NCBI RefSeq assembly: GCF_014138265.1
Contig: NZ_JACGXL010000003.1
Coordinates: 248,001-312,000 of the forward strand
Origin: Dokdonella fugitiva
GTDB taxonomy: Bacteria; Pseudomonadota; Gammaproteobacteria; Xanthomonadales; Rhodanobacteraceae
Length of the DNA: 64,000 bases
Reading direction: 5' to 3'
Position 1 is the first letter of the stretch; each line of letters opens with the position of its first letter. A program made the translations under genes and the position numbers. Shown here in pieces: positions 9,090 through 19,530 of this stretch. The notes under the pieces are model-generated. The model saw nothing but the letters and a program-made list of their open reading frames with translations. It was not told the DNA's origin and ran no database searches.

Positions 9090-9722
9090 TTACTTCGAGT
9101 ACAGCTCGATGATCAGGCTTTCGTTGATGTCCGACGGCAGGTCGGAGCGTTCCGGCAGCGTCTTGAACAGGCCGCTCGCCTTCTTCGCGTCGACTTCGAC
9201 CCACGACGGGGTGAGGTCCATTTCCTGCGAGACCGTCAGCGATTCCTGCACGCGCAGCTGGCTCTTGGCGCGTTCACTCAGCGCGACCTCGTCGCCCGGA
9301 CGCACCTGGTACGACGGCAGGTTGACCTTCTTGCCATTCACGCGAACGGCGGCATGCGACACCAGCTGGCGCGCGGCAGCGCGCGTCACGGCGAAGCCCA
9401 TGCGGAAGACGACGTTGTCCAGGCGCGATTCGAGCATGCGCAGGAGGTTCTCGCCCGTGTTGCCCTTCTGGCCCGAAGCCTTCTGGTAGTACGAGTGGAA
9501 CTGGCGCTCGAGCAGGCCGTAGATGCGCTTTACCTTCTGCTTTTCGCGCAGCTGCACGCCGTAGTCCGACAGGCGGCCGCGCTTGGCGCCGGCGGCGCCA
9601 TGCTGGCCGGGCTTTTGCTCCAGCTTGCACTTCGAATCGAGCGCGCGCGCGGGGCTCTTGAGGCTGAGGTCGGCGCCTTCGCGGCGCGCGAGCTTGCAGG
9701 TGGGTCCGAGATAACGAGCCAT
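9090..9722 (-). CDS. rpsD: 30S ribosomal protein S4 (uS4)
   Basis: Primary 16S rRNA-binding protein that nucleates 30S assembly and, in enterobacteria, represses the alpha operon translationally. The 210 residues open [16 protein letters not shown] and include the S4 RNA-binding domain around [19 protein letters not shown]. Only two cysteines occur in the N-terminal region, so this is the zinc-free form. Fifteen base pairs separate it from rpsK. Confidence 0.98.
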   Translation of the reverse strand: MARYLGPTCKLARREGADLSLKSPARALDSKCKLEQKPGQHGAAGAKRGRLSDYGVQLREKQKVKRIYGLLERQFHSYYQKASGQKGNTGENLLRMLESRLDNVVFRMGFAVTRAAARQLVSHAAVRVNGKKVNLPSYQVRPGDEVALSERAKSQLRVQESLTVSQEMDLTPSWVEVDAKKASGLFKTLPERSDLPSDINESLIIELYSK

Positions 9723-9737
9723 GGTTCCTGTTTCCCC

Positions 9738-10130
9738 TTACACGCGACGCTTCTTCGGCGGACGGCATCCGTTGTGCGGAATCGGCGTCACGTCGATGAT
9801 GTTGGTGACCTTGAAGCCCGCATTGTTCAGCGAGCGCACGGCCGATTCACGACCCGGACCCGGACCCTTGATGCGCACTTCGACCGTCTTCACGCCGTAG
9901 TCGGCGGCGACGCGCGCCGCCTTGTCCGCGGCGACCTGCGCGGCGAACGGCGTCGACTTGCGCGAGCCACGGAAACCGGCGCCGCCGGCAGTCGCCCACG
10001 AAAGCGCGTTGCCCTGGCGGTCGGTAATCGTGACGATCGTGTTGTTGAACGAAGCCTGCACATGGGCGACGGCGTCCGTCACCACACGCTTGGTCTTCTT
10101 CTTAGGCTTGACTGCTACGGGTTTGTTCAT
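9738..10130 (-). CDS. rpsK: 30S ribosomal protein S11 (uS11)
   Basis: Platform protein of the 30S subunit near the Shine-Dalgarno helix. The 130 residues contain [20 protein letters not shown] and [20 protein letters not shown], and end [11 protein letters not shown], the conserved basic tail. The N-terminus [15 protein letters not shown] is lysine-rich. It lies 14 bp after rpsM and is clearly cotranscribed. Confidence 0.98.
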   Translation of the reverse strand: MNKPVAVKPKKKTKRVVTDAVAHVQASFNNTIVTITDRQGNALSWATAGGAGFRGSRKSTPFAAQVAADKAARVAADYGVKTVEVRIKGPGPGRESAVRSLNNAGFKVTNIIDVTPIPHNGCRPPKKRRV

Positions 10131-10144
10131 TTGCCCGGATATCC

Positions 10145-10501
10145 TTACTTCTTGATGGCGCGGCGCGGGCCCTTGCGGGTGCGCGCGTTGGTACGGGTAC
10201 GCTGGCCGCGCAGCGGCAGGCCGCGACGATGGCGCAGGCCGCGGTAGGTACCGAGGTCGATCAGGCGCTTGATCGACATGCCGACTTCACGGCGCAGGTC
10301 GCCTTCGACCGTGACCTTGCCGATCTCATGGCGCAGCTTGTCGACCTCGGCCTCGGTCAAGTCCTTGATCTTGGCTGCCGGATTGACACCCGCGTCAGCG
10401 CAGACCTTCTTCGCGCGCGAACGGCCGATGCCGAAAATGCTCTGCAGGCCGATCACGACATGCTTTTGAACCGGAAGATTGACACCCGCAATGCGTGCCA
10501 T
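10145..10501 (-). CDS. rpsM: 30S ribosomal protein S13 (uS13)
   Basis: Head protein of the 30S subunit that forms inter-subunit bridges and contacts P-site tRNA. The 118 residues run from [19 protein letters not shown] through [16 protein letters not shown] to the basic tail [18 protein letters not shown]. It is the first gene of the alpha operon. The 115-bp gap to secY contains a -10-like sequence and a hairpin, but no rpmJ. Confidence 0.98.
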   Translation of the reverse strand: MARIAGVNLPVQKHVVIGLQSIFGIGRSRAKKVCADAGVNPAAKIKDLTEAEVDKLRHEIGKVTVEGDLRREVGMSIKRLIDLGTYRGLRHRRGLPLRGQRTRTNARTRKGPRRAIKK

Positions 10502-10548
10502 GCTTGTTGATCTCCAGAAAAACTACTTAAGTGCGCAGAGAACTTGAC

Positions 10549-10585
10549 ATTATATCCGGTTTACCCCTGCCGGGGAACCCCCGGC
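10549..10585 (-). promoter_or_regulatory. Candidate alpha-operon promoter and hairpin (secY-rpsM gap)
   Basis: On the - strand a perfect TATAAT (10549-10554) lies 48 nt upstream of the rpsM start. No good -35 hexamer is spaced correctly (the position reads TTCCCC). Just upstream is a 7-bp perfect hairpin, GCCGGGG-GTT-CCCCGGC (10569-10585), with no U-tract. Together they could separate alpha-operon transcription from spc. The space normally held by rpmJ is occupied by this element. Confidence 0.45.
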
Positions 10586-10616
10586 CCCGAGGGCCCGGAT
10601 CTGGATCTTTTGCCGC

Positions 10617-11930
10617 TCAACGGCCGCGCAAATTCGCCTTTTTGAGCAGACTTTCGTACTGATGCGAAACCAGGTGCGCCTGGATCTGGGCGGTGAAGTC
10701 CATGACCACGACCACCACGATCAGCAGGGACGTGCCGCCGAAGTAGAACGGCACGTGCCACGCGTTGCGCAGGATGTCCGGCACCAGGCAGACCGCCACG
10801 AGGTAGAGCGCGCCGGCACCCGTCAGGCGGGTCAGGACACCATCGATGTAGTCGGCCGTCGCCTTGCCCGGGCGCAGGCCCGGGATCAGCGCACCCGAGC
10901 GCTTGAGGTTGTCCGCGGTTTCCTGCGAATTGAACGTCAGCGCCGTGTAGAAGTACGCGAACACGATGATCAGCAGCGCGTACAGCAACATGTGCAGCGG
11001 CTCGCCCGGACCGAGGGACGCGGTCAGCACCTGCAACCAGTGGATCTCGTTGGAATTGTTGAACCAAGTCGCCGCGGTCGCCGGGAACATCAGCAAGGAC
11101 GACGCGAAGATCGGCGGGATCACGCCCGACATGTTGATCTTCAGCGGCAGATGCGAACTCTGGTTCATGTAGGCCTTGCCCGCCCCACCCTGGCGACGCG
11201 CATAGTTCACCGTGATGCGACGCTGGCCGCGCTCCATGAACACGACGAACGCGGTCACGGCGAGCACGATCACGAACACGATCAGGACGCGCAGGATCGG
11301 CAATTCGCCGGTCTGCGCCATGCCGAGCGTATGCACGACGGCCGCGGGCAGCCCCGCCACGATGCCGGAGAAGATCAGCAGCGAGATGCCGTTGCCGATG
11401 CCGCGCTCGGTGATCTGCTCGCCGAGCCACATCAGGAACATCGTGCCGGCGGTGAGGCCGACGACGGTCGTGAAGATGAAGCTCGGGCCGGGCGCATAGA
11501 CGATGCCGGTCTGCGCCTGCAGCATCGATGCGACACCGAACGACTGGAACAGCGCCAGCGCGACCGTACCGAAGCGCGTGTAGGTGGTCAGCTTGCGCCG
11601 TCCCGCCTCGCCTTCCTTGCGCAGTTGCTGCCAGGTCGGGATCACCGACGCGAACATCTGCACGATGATCGACGCCGAGATGTAAGGAATCACACCGAGG
11701 GCGAAGATCGACAGTCGGCTCAGCGCACCACCCGAGAACATGTTGAACATGTCGAGCAGGCCGCCGCCCTGCTGGATGCGACGCGCCATCTCTTCCGGAT
11801 TGACGCCCGGCACCGGGATGAACGAGCCGAGCCGGTACACGACCAGCGCGCCGATCACGAACAGCAGGCGCTGCTTCAGCTCGGTCAACTTGCCGAGCGA
11901 AGCGAGCGGATTGGACTGCGAAGACGCCAC
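10617..11930 (-). CDS. secY: Preprotein translocase subunit SecY
   Basis: Central channel of the SecYEG translocon in the inner membrane. The 437 residues form about ten transmembrane segments, beginning after [20 protein letters not shown]. Conserved parts include [17 protein letters not shown], a cytosolic loop that contacts SecA and the ribosome, and [18 protein letters not shown]. It closes the spc operon after rplO (4-bp gap). Its partner gene secE lies near 38500 in the same window. Confidence 0.99.
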   Translation of the reverse strand: MASSQSNPLASLGKLTELKQRLLFVIGALVVYRLGSFIPVPGVNPEEMARRIQQGGGLLDMFNMFSGGALSRLSIFALGVIPYISASIIVQMFASVIPTWQQLRKEGEAGRRKLTTYTRFGTVALALFQSFGVASMLQAQTGIVYAPGPSFIFTTVVGLTAGTMFLMWLGEQITERGIGNGISLLIFSGIVAGLPAAVVHTLGMAQTGELPILRVLIVFVIVLAVTAFVVFMERGQRRITVNYARRQGGAGKAYMNQSSHLPLKINMSGVIPPIFASSLLMFPATAATWFNNSNEIHWLQVLTASLGPGEPLHMLLYALLIIVFAYFYTALTFNSQETADNLKRSGALIPGLRPGKATADYIDGVLTRLTGAGALYLVAVCLVPDILRNAWHVPFYFGGTSLLIVVVVVMDFTAQIQAHLVSHQYESLLKKANLRGR

Positions 11931-11934
11931 GCGC

Positions 11935-12369
11935 TTACTCCACGCTGCCGCCGGCAGCCTCGATCGCGGCCTTGGCGCCGGCGGTGACCGCCACGCCCTT
12001 GAGCTTCACCGCGCGCTTGATGTCGCCCTTCTTCACGATCTTCGCGCGTTCGGCGCGGGTCTCGATCAGGCCGGCGGCCTTGAGCACGTCGAAATCGACC
12101 ACGTCGGCCTTGAGCGAATCGAGCTGGTAGAGCAGCACTTCGCTGACCTCGTGGGCCTTCTTGGAACGGAAACCGACCTTCGGCAGGCGGCGCTGCAGCG
12201 GCATCTGGCCGCCTTCGAAGCCGGCCTTGACCTTGCCCTTGCCGGCGCGCGCGTACTGACCCTTGTGACCACGGCCAGCGGTCTTGCCGAGGCCCGAACC
12301 GATGCCGCGACCGACGCGGACGCGATCCTTGCGGGCACCAGCGGCGGGCTTGAGTGTGTTGAGACGCAT
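11935..12369 (-). CDS. rplO: 50S ribosomal protein L15 (uL15)
   Basis: Late-assembling 50S protein. The 144 residues show the diagnostic glycine- and basic-rich N-terminus: [20 protein letters not shown], then [17 protein letters not shown] and [17 protein letters not shown]. The C-terminal domain ends [11 protein letters not shown]. It sits between rpmD (65 bp upstream) and secY. Confidence 0.98.
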   Translation of the reverse strand: MRLNTLKPAAGARKDRVRVGRGIGSGLGKTAGRGHKGQYARAGKGKVKAGFEGGQMPLQRRLPKVGFRSKKAHEVSEVLLYQLDSLKADVVDFDVLKAAGLIETRAERAKIVKKGDIKRAVKLKGVAVTAGAKAAIEAAGGSVE

Positions 12370-12434
12370 GTCAATCGACTCCAGAGAAATTGCTAGTTCG
12401 AGGCATTGAACGCGAGTTCAATGCCCCGGGCGTC

Positions 12435-12641
12435 TCAGACGCCTTCCTCGATGCGGACCAAATAGCTGACCTGGTTCACCAGGCCGCGCACCGACGGCGA
12501 ATCGACCAGTTCACGCACGTCGTTGAGCTTGCGCAGGCCGAGCGCGCGCACGCTGACGCGATGGCGTTCCTGGCAACCGTTGATGCTCTTGAACAGGCGG
12601 ACGCGGATCGTCTTGCCTGCCTTCGCGTTCGTCTTAGCCAT
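12435..12641 (-). CDS. rpmD: 50S ribosomal protein L30 (uL30)
   Basis: Small 50S protein, here 68 residues, with the family core [19 protein letters not shown] and [19 protein letters not shown]. The start ATG overlaps the end of rpsE by 8 bp, which suggests translational coupling. The N-terminal MAKTNAKAG extension is a few residues longer than in E. coli. Confidence 0.96.
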   Translation of the reverse strand: MAKTNAKAGKTIRVRLFKSINGCQERHRVSVRALGLRKLNDVRELVDSPSVRGLVNQVSYLVRIEEGV

Positions 12642-13146
12642 TGCCCATCACCTCGTCGACCGACTTGCCGCGCTTGGACGCGATGCGCTCCGGCGACACC
12701 ATCGCCTGCAGGCCGTTGATCGTCGCGCGCACCAGGTTGATCGGGTTGCGCGAACCGACCGCCTTGGCCAGAACGTTCTTGACGCCGACCACTTCGAGCA
12801 CGGCGCGCATCGCGCCGCCGGCGATCACGCCGGTGCCTTCGGACGCCGGCTGCATGAACACCTTCGCCGCGCCGTGGTTGGCCTTCACCGCATGGAACAG
12901 CGTGCCGTTGTTGAGGTCGACCTTGACCATGCCCTTGCGCGCGCGCTCCATCGCCTTCGAGATCGCGACCGGCACTTCGCGCGCCTTGCCGTAACCGAAG
13001 CCGACGCGGCCATCGCCGTCACCGACGACGGTCAGTGCCGTGAAGCTCATCTGGCGGCCGCCCTTGACGGTCTTCGCCACGCGGTTCACCGCGATCAGCT
13101 TCTCGAGGAAGCCGTCGCTGTTCTCACGTTCGTTCGTATTCGCCAT
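12634..13146 (-). CDS. rpsE: 30S ribosomal protein S5 (uS5)
   Basis: 30S protein that helps set decoding accuracy and mRNA unwinding. The 170 residues include the dsRNA-binding-like N-terminal domain ([20 protein letters not shown]) and [19 protein letters not shown], then [20 protein letters not shown]. Its stop overlaps the rpmD start. A 182-bp gap separates it from rplR upstream. Confidence 0.98.
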   Translation of the reverse strand: MANTNERENSDGFLEKLIAVNRVAKTVKGGRQMSFTALTVVGDGDGRVGFGYGKAREVPVAISKAMERARKGMVKVDLNNGTLFHAVKANHGAAKVFMQPASEGTGVIAGGAMRAVLEVVGVKNVLAKAVGSRNPINLVRATINGLQAMVSPERIASKRGKSVDEVMGNG

Positions 13147-13328
13147 GTTTCACCTGTCATGCCGCCCGCCGGAGCGGTTGCGGACTTCTGCTTGCGGCAT
13201 TGCCGCTTGGAGTTGTGATGGAACGGTTCCGGAACGGCTCAATCCGGTTGTTGCTGCGCCTGCCCTGGCGCCCGGCGTGGTGCGCCGGTTTGGTGCATGT
13301 CGGCGCGGCCGCGGACGGCCGCGCGCGA
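13147..13328 (-). other. rplR-rpsE spacer with a UNCG-class hairpin
   Basis: A 182-bp spacer, long for the spc operon. At 13303-13324 a perfect 9-bp stem closes a four-base loop that reads UCCG in the transcript. The same 16-nt core recurs at 14784-14799 in the rpsN-rpsH spacer. No reading frame with a ribosome site is seen here. Confidence 0.45.
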
Positions 13329-13682
13329 TCAGAACTTCAGGCCCGCTTCGCGCGCAGCTTCCGCGAGCGCCTGGATGCGGCCGTGGTAACGGAAGCCCGA
13401 GCGGTCGAACGCGACCTTCTCGACGCCCGCCTTCAGCGCGGCCTCGGCGACGGCCTTGCCGACGGCGGCGGCCGCGGCCTTGTTCTTGGTGCCCTTCAGG
13501 CTTTCAGCGATCGCCTTCTGCGTGGTCGACGCGGCCGCGATGACCTTGTCGCCCTCGGCGGTCTGCACCTGCGCGTAGATGTGCTGCCCGCTGCGATGCA
13601 CGCTCAGGCGCGGCACGCCCAGCGTGCGGATGTGTGCGCGCGTGGACTTGGCGCGGCGGAGTCTTGCGATGTTCTTTTCCAT
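13329..13682 (-). CDS. rplR: 50S ribosomal protein L18 (uL18)
   Basis: Binds 5S rRNA with L5 and L25 to form the central protuberance. The 117 residues begin [19 protein letters not shown] and contain [15 protein letters not shown] and the conserved C-terminal [20 protein letters not shown]. It follows rplF by 95 bp. Length is normal. Confidence 0.98.
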   Translation of the reverse strand: MEKNIARLRRAKSTRAHIRTLGVPRLSVHRSGQHIYAQVQTAEGDKVIAAASTTQKAIAESLKGTKNKAAAAAVGKAVAEAALKAGVEKVAFDRSGFRYHGRIQALAEAAREAGLKF

Positions 13683-13777
13683 GGTCGTTCTTCCAGAAGC
13701 GGATCGGCTGCGATGGGCTGTTCTTGGCGTAAAGTCCGGCGATCAACGGCCGCCCTTCACGCGCGCGGACAACGTCC

Positions 13778-14305
13778 TTACGCCTTCTTGGCCTCTTTGA
13801 GGGTGATCTTTTCGCCCGAGTAACGCACGCCCTTGCCCTTGTAGGGTTCCGGCGGACGGAACGAGCGGATCTTCGCGGCGACTTCGCCGACGCGCTGCTT
13901 GTCCGCACCCGCGATCAGGATCTCGGTCTGCGCCGGAACCGTGATCGTGATGCCTTCCGGCGCCTTGAAGACGACCGGATGCGAGAAGCCGAGCGTGAGG
14001 CTGAGGTCCTTGCCCTGCAGCGCCGCGCGGTAACCGACGCCGACCAGCTCCAGCTTGCGCTGGTAGCCTTCGCTGACGCCGGTGACCATGTTGTTGATCA
14101 ATGCGCGGGCGGTGCCCGCCATCTTCGTGTCGTTCGCGCTCTTCGCGCTGAGCTGGATCGTGCCACCGTCGACGGCGACGGAGACGCCGGCCGGCGAGGC
14201 GATCGCGAGCGTGCCCTTCGGGCCCTTCACGGTGATCGCGTCGGCCTTGACCTGGCACTCGACGCCCTTCGGCAGGGAAATGGGTTTCTTGGCAACGCGG
14301 GACAT
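13778..14305 (-). CDS. rplF: 50S ribosomal protein L6 (uL6)
   Basis: 50S protein at the base of the stalk near the factor-binding site. The 175 residues contain two repeats of the L6 fold. They start [19 protein letters not shown], continue through [20 protein letters not shown], and end with [20 protein letters not shown]. Twenty base pairs separate it from rpsH upstream. Confidence 0.98.
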   Translation of the reverse strand: MSRVAKKPISLPKGVECQVKADAITVKGPKGTLAIASPAGVSVAVDGGTIQLSAKSANDTKMAGTARALINNMVTGVSEGYQRKLELVGVGYRAALQGKDLSLTLGFSHPVVFKAPEGITITVPAQTEILIAGADKQRVGEVAAKIRSFRPPEPYKGKGVRYSGEKITLKEAKKA

Positions 14306-14325
14306 GTCTTATTTCTCCAAGAAAC

Positions 14326-14721
14326 TTAGGCGACCAGGCCGATGACTTCGCCGCCGAGGCCCTTCTTGCGGGCCTGCGCGTCGGTCATGATTCCGGACGA
14401 CGTGGAAACGATCGAAATACCGAGACCATTGAGGATCTTCGGCAGCTCGTCCTTGCCGCGGTAAACGCGCAGGCCGGACCGGCTGACGCGCTCGATGCGC
14501 TCGATGACCGGCTTGCCTTCGTAGTACTTGAGGGCGATCTCGAGCTTCGCCTTGCCTTCGACCGTGCTCGTCTGCACTTCGGCGACGTAGCCCTCGTTCT
14601 TCAGCAGGTTGGCGATCGCGTGCTTGACGCGGGAGGCCGGCATCGCCACGGAACGCTTGCCCGTGGCCTGCGCATTGCGAATGCGCGTAAACATGTCGGC
14701 GATGGGATCAGTCATGCTCAT
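14326..14721 (-). CDS. rpsH: 30S ribosomal protein S8 (uS8)
   Basis: Central-domain 16S rRNA-binding protein; in E. coli also the translational repressor of the spc operon. The open frame extends upstream, but the ATG at 14721 is chosen because GAGGTGG lies 6 nt before it and the protein then begins [18 protein letters not shown], the conserved S8 start. This gives 131 residues. The C-terminal [20 protein letters not shown] loop, which binds helix 21, is intact. Confidence 0.98.
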   Translation of the reverse strand: MSMTDPIADMFTRIRNAQATGKRSVAMPASRVKHAIANLLKNEGYVAEVQTSTVEGKAKLEIALKYYEGKPVIERIERVSRSGLRVYRGKDELPKILNGLGISIVSTSSGIMTDAQARKKGLGGEVIGLVA

Positions 14722-14824
14722 GAAAAACCACCTCTGAGTGCACCGATATCCGCGAAATGCGAATGATCTATTTTGTGGAAGTCCGGCCGCGGACGGCCGG
14801 GCTCGCGCGGAGGATTCCGCGTGT
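14722..14824 (-). other. rpsN-rpsH spacer with a UNCG-class hairpin
   Basis: The 103-bp gap carries a 7-bp stem, CCGGCCG, closing a UCCG loop in the transcript (14783-14800). Sixteen bases of it are identical to the hairpin between rplR and rpsE. There is no U-tract, so termination is unlikely. Confidence 0.4.
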
Positions 14825-15130
14825 TTACCAGCTGGCCTTGCGCAGACCCGGGACGTCGCCACGCATGGTCGCTTCGCGCAGCTTGTGGCGCGCGAGGCCG
14901 AACTTGCTGTAGACGCCGCGCGAGCGGCCGGTCAGCTCGCAGCGGTTGCGCTGACGCGAAGGGCTCGAGTCGCGCGGCAGCTTCTGCAGCTTCACCGCGG
15001 CGGCGATCTTCTCGTCGTACGACGCCGTCGTGCTGGACACGATCTTCTTGAGCTCCTCTCGCTTGGCGGCATGCCGCTTCACGAGCTTGGTGCGCTTGAG
15101 ATCGCGGTTGATCATCGAGGTCTTGGCCAT
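14825..15130 (-). CDS. rpsN: 30S ribosomal protein S14 (uS14), zinc-free form
   Basis: 30S head protein. The 101 residues are the long, C-minus type: only one cysteine remains ([12 protein letters not shown]), so no zinc ribbon can form. The sequence starts [20 protein letters not shown] and ends VPGLRKASW, both typical of gammaproteobacteria. It follows rplE by 25 bp. Confidence 0.98.
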   Translation of the reverse strand: MAKTSMINRDLKRTKLVKRHAAKREELKKIVSSTTASYDEKIAAAVKLQKLPRDSSPSRQRNRCELTGRSRGVYSKFGLARHKLREATMRGDVPGLRKASW

Positions 15131-15155
15131 AATCCTGGGTCCTGCTGTCGCGCTG

Positions 15156-15695
15156 TCAGTTGCGGAACGGGAAGTTGAACGCTTCGAGCAGCGCCTTCGC
15201 TTCCTCGTCGGTACGGGCGGTCGTCGTGATCGCGATGTCCATGCCGCGCAGCGCGTCGATCTGGTCGAAATCGATCTCGGGGAAGATGATCTGTTCCTTC
15301 AGGCCCATGTTGAAGTTGCCGCGGCCGTCGAACGAACGCCCCGAGATGCCGCGGAAGTCACGCACGCGCGGCAGCGAGATGTTGATCAGGCGATCGAAGA
15401 ACTCGTACATGCGGTGACGGCGCAGGGTGACCTTGCAGCCGATCGGCCAGTTCTCGCGGATCTTGAACGTCGCGTGCGCCTTGCGGGACAGCGTCACGAT
15501 CGGCTTCTGACCGGCGATCTTCGCCATGTCGGCCACGGCGTTCTCGAGGATCTTCTTGTTGCCCACCGCCTCGCCCACGCCCATGTTGAGCGTGATCTTG
15601 GTCAGGCGCGGCACCTGCATCGGGTTGGTGTAGCCGAAACGCTGAGTCAGCTTCGGCACGACCTGTTCTTTGTAGATAGTCTGAAGGCGGGTCAT
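15156..15695 (-). CDS. rplE: 50S ribosomal protein L5 (uL5)
   Basis: Carries 5S rRNA into the central protuberance and touches P-site tRNA. The ATG at 15695 is chosen over a longer open frame because it gives the conserved start [20 protein letters not shown] and lies 10 bp after the rplX stop. The 179-residue product contains [11 protein letters not shown] and the C-terminal [20 protein letters not shown]. Confidence 0.98.
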   Translation of the reverse strand: MTRLQTIYKEQVVPKLTQRFGYTNPMQVPRLTKITLNMGVGEAVGNKKILENAVADMAKIAGQKPIVTLSRKAHATFKIRENWPIGCKVTLRRHRMYEFFDRLINISLPRVRDFRGISGRSFDGRGNFNMGLKEQIIFPEIDFDQIDALRGMDIAITTTARTDEEAKALLEAFNFPFRN

Positions 15696-15705
15696 GTCGT
15701 CAGCC

Positions 15706-16020
15706 TCAAGCGTCGACCACTTCGCCGGACGTGCGATACACGCGGACCTTGCGCCCGTTCTCGAGCGTCTTGAAGCCCACGCGCTCACCCTTGCCGGTGG
15801 CGGTGTTGAACAGCATTACGTTGGAAATATGGATCGGAGCCTCGCGCTCGACAATGCCGCCCGGCTGGTTCGCCTGCGGATTCGGCTTCGTGTGGCGCTT
15901 GACCAGGTTGATGTTCTGCACGAACACGGAATCACCCGCGACGCGCGTCACCTCGCCCTTCTGGCCCTTGTTCTTGCCGGCGATAACCAGGACCTGGTCG
16001 CCCTTGCGGATACGGTTCAT
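15706..16020 (-). CDS. rplX: 50S ribosomal protein L24 (uL24)
   Basis: Early 50S assembly initiator near the tunnel exit. The 104 residues begin [20 protein letters not shown], an SH3-like KOW motif, and include [20 protein letters not shown]. Thirteen base pairs after rplN, it fits the spc operon order. Confidence 0.98.
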   Translation of the reverse strand: MNRIRKGDQVLVIAGKNKGQKGEVTRVAGDSVFVQNINLVKRHTKPNPQANQPGGIVEREAPIHISNVMLFNTATGKGERVGFKTLENGRKVRVYRTSGEVVDA

Positions 16021-16033
16021 GGCATCAACCTCG

Positions 16034-16402
<369 letters not shown>

Positions 16403-16430
16403 GTCGCTTTCTCCTCCAGTCCCGCCACGC

Positions 16431-16694
16431 TCAGGCTTCAGCGCGCGTGACGATTTTCACGACGCGCCAGTTCTTGGTCTTCGACAGCGGACGGCATTCC
16501 GCGATGCGGACGACGTCGCCTTCCTTGCACTCGCTCGCCTCGTCGTGAGCGTGCACCTTGGTGGAGCGACGCACGATCTTGCCGTACAGCGGGTGCTGCA
16601 CCTGGCGCTCGAGCAGGACGGTCACGGTCTTGGTCATCTTGTTGCTGACCACGCGCCCCTCGAGGGTGCGCTGCTTCTTCTCATTCTCGCTCAT
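16431..16694 (-). CDS. rpsQ: 30S ribosomal protein S17 (uS17)
   Basis: 30S body protein needed for early assembly. The ATG at 16694 is used: it abuts the rpmC stop and gives [20 protein letters not shown], the normal S17 start; the longer frame is a shadow. The 87 residues include [20 protein letters not shown] and [18 protein letters not shown]. It is the last gene of the S10 operon. Confidence 0.98.
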   Translation of the reverse strand: MSENEKKQRTLEGRVVSNKMTKTVTVLLERQVQHPLYGKIVRRSTKVHAHDEASECKEGDVVRIAECRPLSKTKNWRVVKIVTRAEA

Positions 16695-16695
16695 G

Positions 16696-16893
16696 TCACT
16701 GCCCCTGCTTCTTCGCGCCGAGCAGGTGCTTGACCTGCGCGATCTCGCGACGGACGCGGCCAAACTGATGGGTCTGCGTGAGCTGGCCGGAGCCCTTCTG
16801 CATGCGCAGGTTGAATTGTTCGCGGCGCAGTTCACCGAGGTGCTCGGCGAGCTGCTCTGCATTCTTCTGGCGGAGTTCTTTCAGTTCCATCAC
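16696..16893 (-). CDS. rpmC: 50S ribosomal protein L29 (uL29)
   Basis: Small helical 50S protein at the tunnel exit, part of the docking site of trigger factor and SRP. The 65 residues read [20 protein letters not shown] onward with [20 protein letters not shown]. Its start overlaps the rplP stop by 4 bp (ATGA), a sign of coupled translation. Confidence 0.97.
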   Translation of the reverse strand: MMELKELRQKNAEQLAEHLGELRREQFNLRMQKGSGQLTQTHQFGRVRREIAQVKHLLGAKKQGQ

Positions 16894-17303
16894 AGCACCG
16901 TCCGGGCCACGAATTGGGTCTGCACCGACAGCTTGGCGGCGGCGAGACGGAACGCCTCGCGAGCCTCGATTTCGGCGATGCCCTCGATTTCATACAGCAT
17001 GCGGCCCGGCTGCACCGGAGCCACCCAATACTCGACGTTGCCCTTACCATTGCCCATTCGGACTTCGATCGGCTTCTTCGAGATCGGCTTGTCGGGGAAC
17101 ACGCGGATCCACAACTTGCCGCCGCGCTTGACGTAGCGCGTGATGCAGCGACGGGCGGCCTCGATCTGGCGCGCGGTCAGGTGGCCGTGCGTAGTCGCCT
17201 TCAGGCCGAATTCGCCGAAGCTGACCTTGTTCGAGACGTAGGAGAGGCCACGGTTGCGGGCCTTCTGGACCTTGCGGTACTTGGTGCGCTTGGGTTGCAG
17301 CAT
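16890..17303 (-). CDS. rplP: 50S ribosomal protein L16 (uL16)
   Basis: 50S protein that organises the A-site finger and peptidyl transferase region. The 137 residues begin [20 protein letters not shown] and contain [20 protein letters not shown] and [19 protein letters not shown]; the arginine of the last segment is the usual hydroxylation site in some gammaproteobacteria. It starts 3 bp after rpsC ends. Confidence 0.98.
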   Translation of the reverse strand: MLQPKRTKYRKVQKARNRGLSYVSNKVSFGEFGLKATTHGHLTARQIEAARRCITRYVKRGGKLWIRVFPDKPISKKPIEVRMGNGKGNVEYWVAPVQPGRMLYEIEGIAEIEAREAFRLAAAKLSVQTQFVARTVL

Positions 17304-17306
17304 GAC

Positions 17307-18014
17307 TTACGCTCCCGCCTTCGGCGCGCGACGCTGCGGACGCTCTTCAGCGGCCTCGGCCTTGGCTTCCTGCTGAGATGCGTGGAGGTCGAAGATCTCA
17401 CCCTTGAAGACCCACACCTTCACGCCGATGATTCCGTACGTGGTCTTCGCCTCGGCGAAGCCGTAGTCGATGTCCGCGCGCAGCGTGTGCAGCGGCACGC
17501 GACCTTCGCGGTACCACTCCGAACGCGCGATCTCGGCGCCATTCAGGCGGCCGGCGACATTGACCTTGATGCCGAGCGCACCGAGGCGCATCGCGTTCTG
17601 CACCGAGCGCTTCATCGCGCGGCGGAACATGATGCGGCGCTCGAGCTGCTGCGCGATCGATTCCGCGACGAGCTGGGCGTCGAGCTCGGGCTTACGCACC
17701 TCGGTCACGTTGATGTGCGCCGGGACGCCCATCACGTTCGAGACTTCCTTGCGCAGCTTCTCGATGTCCTCGCCCTTCTTGCCGATGACGACACCCGGAC
17801 GAGCCGTGTGGATCGTCACGCGTGCGGTCTTGGCCGGACGCTCGATCTGGATCCGGGAAATGCCGGCCTGGGCGAGCTTCTTCTTCAGCAGCTCGCGCAC
17901 CTTGAGGTCGGCACCGAGGTATTCGGCGTATTCGCGCTTGTTCGCGAACCACTTCGAATTCCAGTCCTTGGCGATGCCGAGGCGGATGCCGATCGGATTG
18001 ACTTTGTGACCCAT
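17307..18014 (-). CDS. rpsC: 30S ribosomal protein S3 (uS3)
   Basis: 30S head protein at the mRNA entry, part of the ribosomal helicase. The ATG at 18014 gives the conserved start [20 protein letters not shown]; the frame remains open upstream inside rplV but that is a shadow. The 235 residues include the KH motif [15 protein letters not shown] and the catalytic-like basic patch [16 protein letters not shown]. The tail is rich in A, E and R. Confidence 0.98.
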   Translation of the reverse strand: MGHKVNPIGIRLGIAKDWNSKWFANKREYAEYLGADLKVRELLKKKLAQAGISRIQIERPAKTARVTIHTARPGVVIGKKGEDIEKLRKEVSNVMGVPAHINVTEVRKPELDAQLVAESIAQQLERRIMFRRAMKRSVQNAMRLGALGIKVNVAGRLNGAEIARSEWYREGRVPLHTLRADIDYGFAEAKTTYGIIGVKVWVFKGEIFDLHASQQEAKAEAAEERPQRRAPKAGA

Positions 18015-18031
18015 CGTAGTCGTCCTGTGCC

Positions 18032-18361
18032 TTATTCGCCGACAACCACGGTGATGTGGCTGGTGCGCTTGGAGATGCGCGAGCCGCGGCCCTTCGCGCG
18101 TGCATGCATGCGCTTGAGGATCGCGCCTTCGTCGACGAAGATCTTCGAGACCTTCAGCTCGTCGACGTCCGCACCGAGGTTGTTTTCGGCGTTCGCGACG
18201 GCCGACAGCAGCACCTTCTTGATCAGGTGCGCCGCCTTCTTGTCGCTGAACTGCAGCAGGTTGGTCGCGCGACCGACCGGCATGCCACGCACCTGGTCGG
18301 CGACCAGGCGGGCCTTCTGCGGGGAAATGCGCGCGCTGCGCAGGATCGCTTTGGCTTCCAT
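18032..18361 (-). CDS. rplV: 50S ribosomal protein L22 (uL22)
   Basis: Lines the peptide exit tunnel; its beta-hairpin tip is the macrolide-linked constriction. The ATG at 18361 (GGTGAG 6 nt upstream) gives [20 protein letters not shown] and 109 residues; a GTG at 18376 overlapping the rpsS stop is the alternative. The hairpin region [20 protein letters not shown] is intact. Confidence 0.97.
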   Translation of the reverse strand: MEAKAILRSARISPQKARLVADQVRGMPVGRATNLLQFSDKKAAHLIKKVLLSAVANAENNLGADVDELKVSKIFVDEGAILKRMHARAKGRGSRISKRTSHITVVVGE

Positions 18362-18372
18362 CGTGCTCACCG

Positions 18373-18651
18373 TCACTTCTTGGCCTCGGCGGCCTTCTTG
18401 TCGCCACCGTGGCCCTTGAACGTGCGGGTCACCGCAAATTCGCCGAGCTTGTGGCCGACCATGTTTTCATTGACCAGCACGGGCACGTGCTGGCGACCGT
18501 TGTGGATCGCGAGCGTGAAGCCCACCATTTCCGGCACGATCATCGATCGACGCGACCAGGTCTTGATCGGCTTCTTCGTGTTGCCCGCAACCTCCACCTT
18601 CTTCATCAGGTGATGGTCGACGAACGGGCCTTTCTTCAGAGAACGAGCCAT
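18373..18651 (-). CDS. rpsS: 30S ribosomal protein S19 (uS19)
   Basis: 30S head protein contacting S13 and the A-site tRNA. The 92 residues begin [20 protein letters not shown] and contain [20 protein letters not shown]. It follows rplB by 3 bp. Composition and length are normal. Confidence 0.98.
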   Translation of the reverse strand: MARSLKKGPFVDHHLMKKVEVAGNTKKPIKTWSRRSMIVPEMVGFTLAIHNGRQHVPVLVNENMVGHKLGEFAVTRTFKGHGGDKKAAEAKK

Positions 18652-18654
18652 TGC

Positions 18655-19482
18655 TTAACCCCTGCGGTCGCGGACGATGAACTGCGTCGTGCGCTTGTTC
18701 TTGCGCGTCTTGTAACCCTTCGTCGGCATGCCCCACGGCGACACCGGATGCGGGTTACCCTGGCCGGCCTTCGCCTCGCCACCGCCGTGCGGATGGTCGA
18801 CCGGGTTCATCGCGGCACCGCGAACGGTCGGACGCACGCCGCGCCAGCGCGACGCACCCGCCTTGCCCAGCTTTTCGAGGTTGTGCTCGCTGTTGCCGAC
18901 TTCGCCGATCGTGGCGCGGCATTCCGCCGGCACCTTGCGCATCTCGCCGGAGCGGAGGCGCAGCGTGGCGTAGCCCTGCTCGCGCGCGACCAGCTGCGCC
19001 GAGGCACCGGCCGAACGCGCGATCTGCGCGCCCTTGCCCGGCTTCATCTCGATGCAGTGCACGGTGGAACCGATCGGGATGTTGCGCAGCGGCAGCGAGT
19101 TGCCGACCTTGATCGGCGCGTCGTGGCCGGACATGAGCTGGTCGCCGACCTTCGCGCCCTTCGGCGCGATGATGTAGCGGCGCTCGCCGTCGACGAAACA
19201 CAGCAGCGCGATGTGCGCCGTGCGATTCGGATCGTATTCGATGCGCTCGATGCGGCAGGCGATGCCTTCCTTGTCGCGCTTGAAGTCGATCACGCGGTAA
19301 TGCTGCTTCGAGCCGCCACCCTTGTGACGGGTGGTGATGCGACCGTAATGGTTGCGGCCACCGGTCTTGGACTGCGACTCGGTCAGCGGTGCGTACGGCG
19401 CGCCCTTGTGCAGGCCAGGAGTGGCCACGCGCACGACGGCGCGGCGTCCGGCGGAGGTGGGTTTGACTGTAATCAGTGCCAT
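18655..19482 (-). CDS. rplB: 50S ribosomal protein L2 (uL2)
   Basis: Core 23S rRNA-binding protein required for subunit joining and peptidyl transfer. The 275 residues include [20 protein letters not shown], the RNA-binding domain, and the key C-terminal [20 protein letters not shown] with the conserved histidine. The gene starts 48 bp after rplW. Confidence 0.99.
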   Translation of the reverse strand: MALITVKPTSAGRRAVVRVATPGLHKGAPYAPLTESQSKTGGRNHYGRITTRHKGGGSKQHYRVIDFKRDKEGIACRIERIEYDPNRTAHIALLCFVDGERRYIIAPKGAKVGDQLMSGHDAPIKVGNSLPLRNIPIGSTVHCIEMKPGKGAQIARSAGASAQLVAREQGYATLRLRSGEMRKVPAECRATIGEVGNSEHNLEKLGKAGASRWRGVRPTVRGAAMNPVDHPHGGGEAKAGQGNPHPVSPWGMPTKGYKTRKNKRTTQFIVRDRRG

Positions 19483-19530
19483 GATGTTTTTTCCTGATTT
19501 CCATGGACGCTCATCACGCCCATATCCACC

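Noticed and set aside
10544-10549. TTGACA on the + strand in the secY-rpsM gap
   Set aside because: No -10 at a usable distance and no + strand gene downstream.
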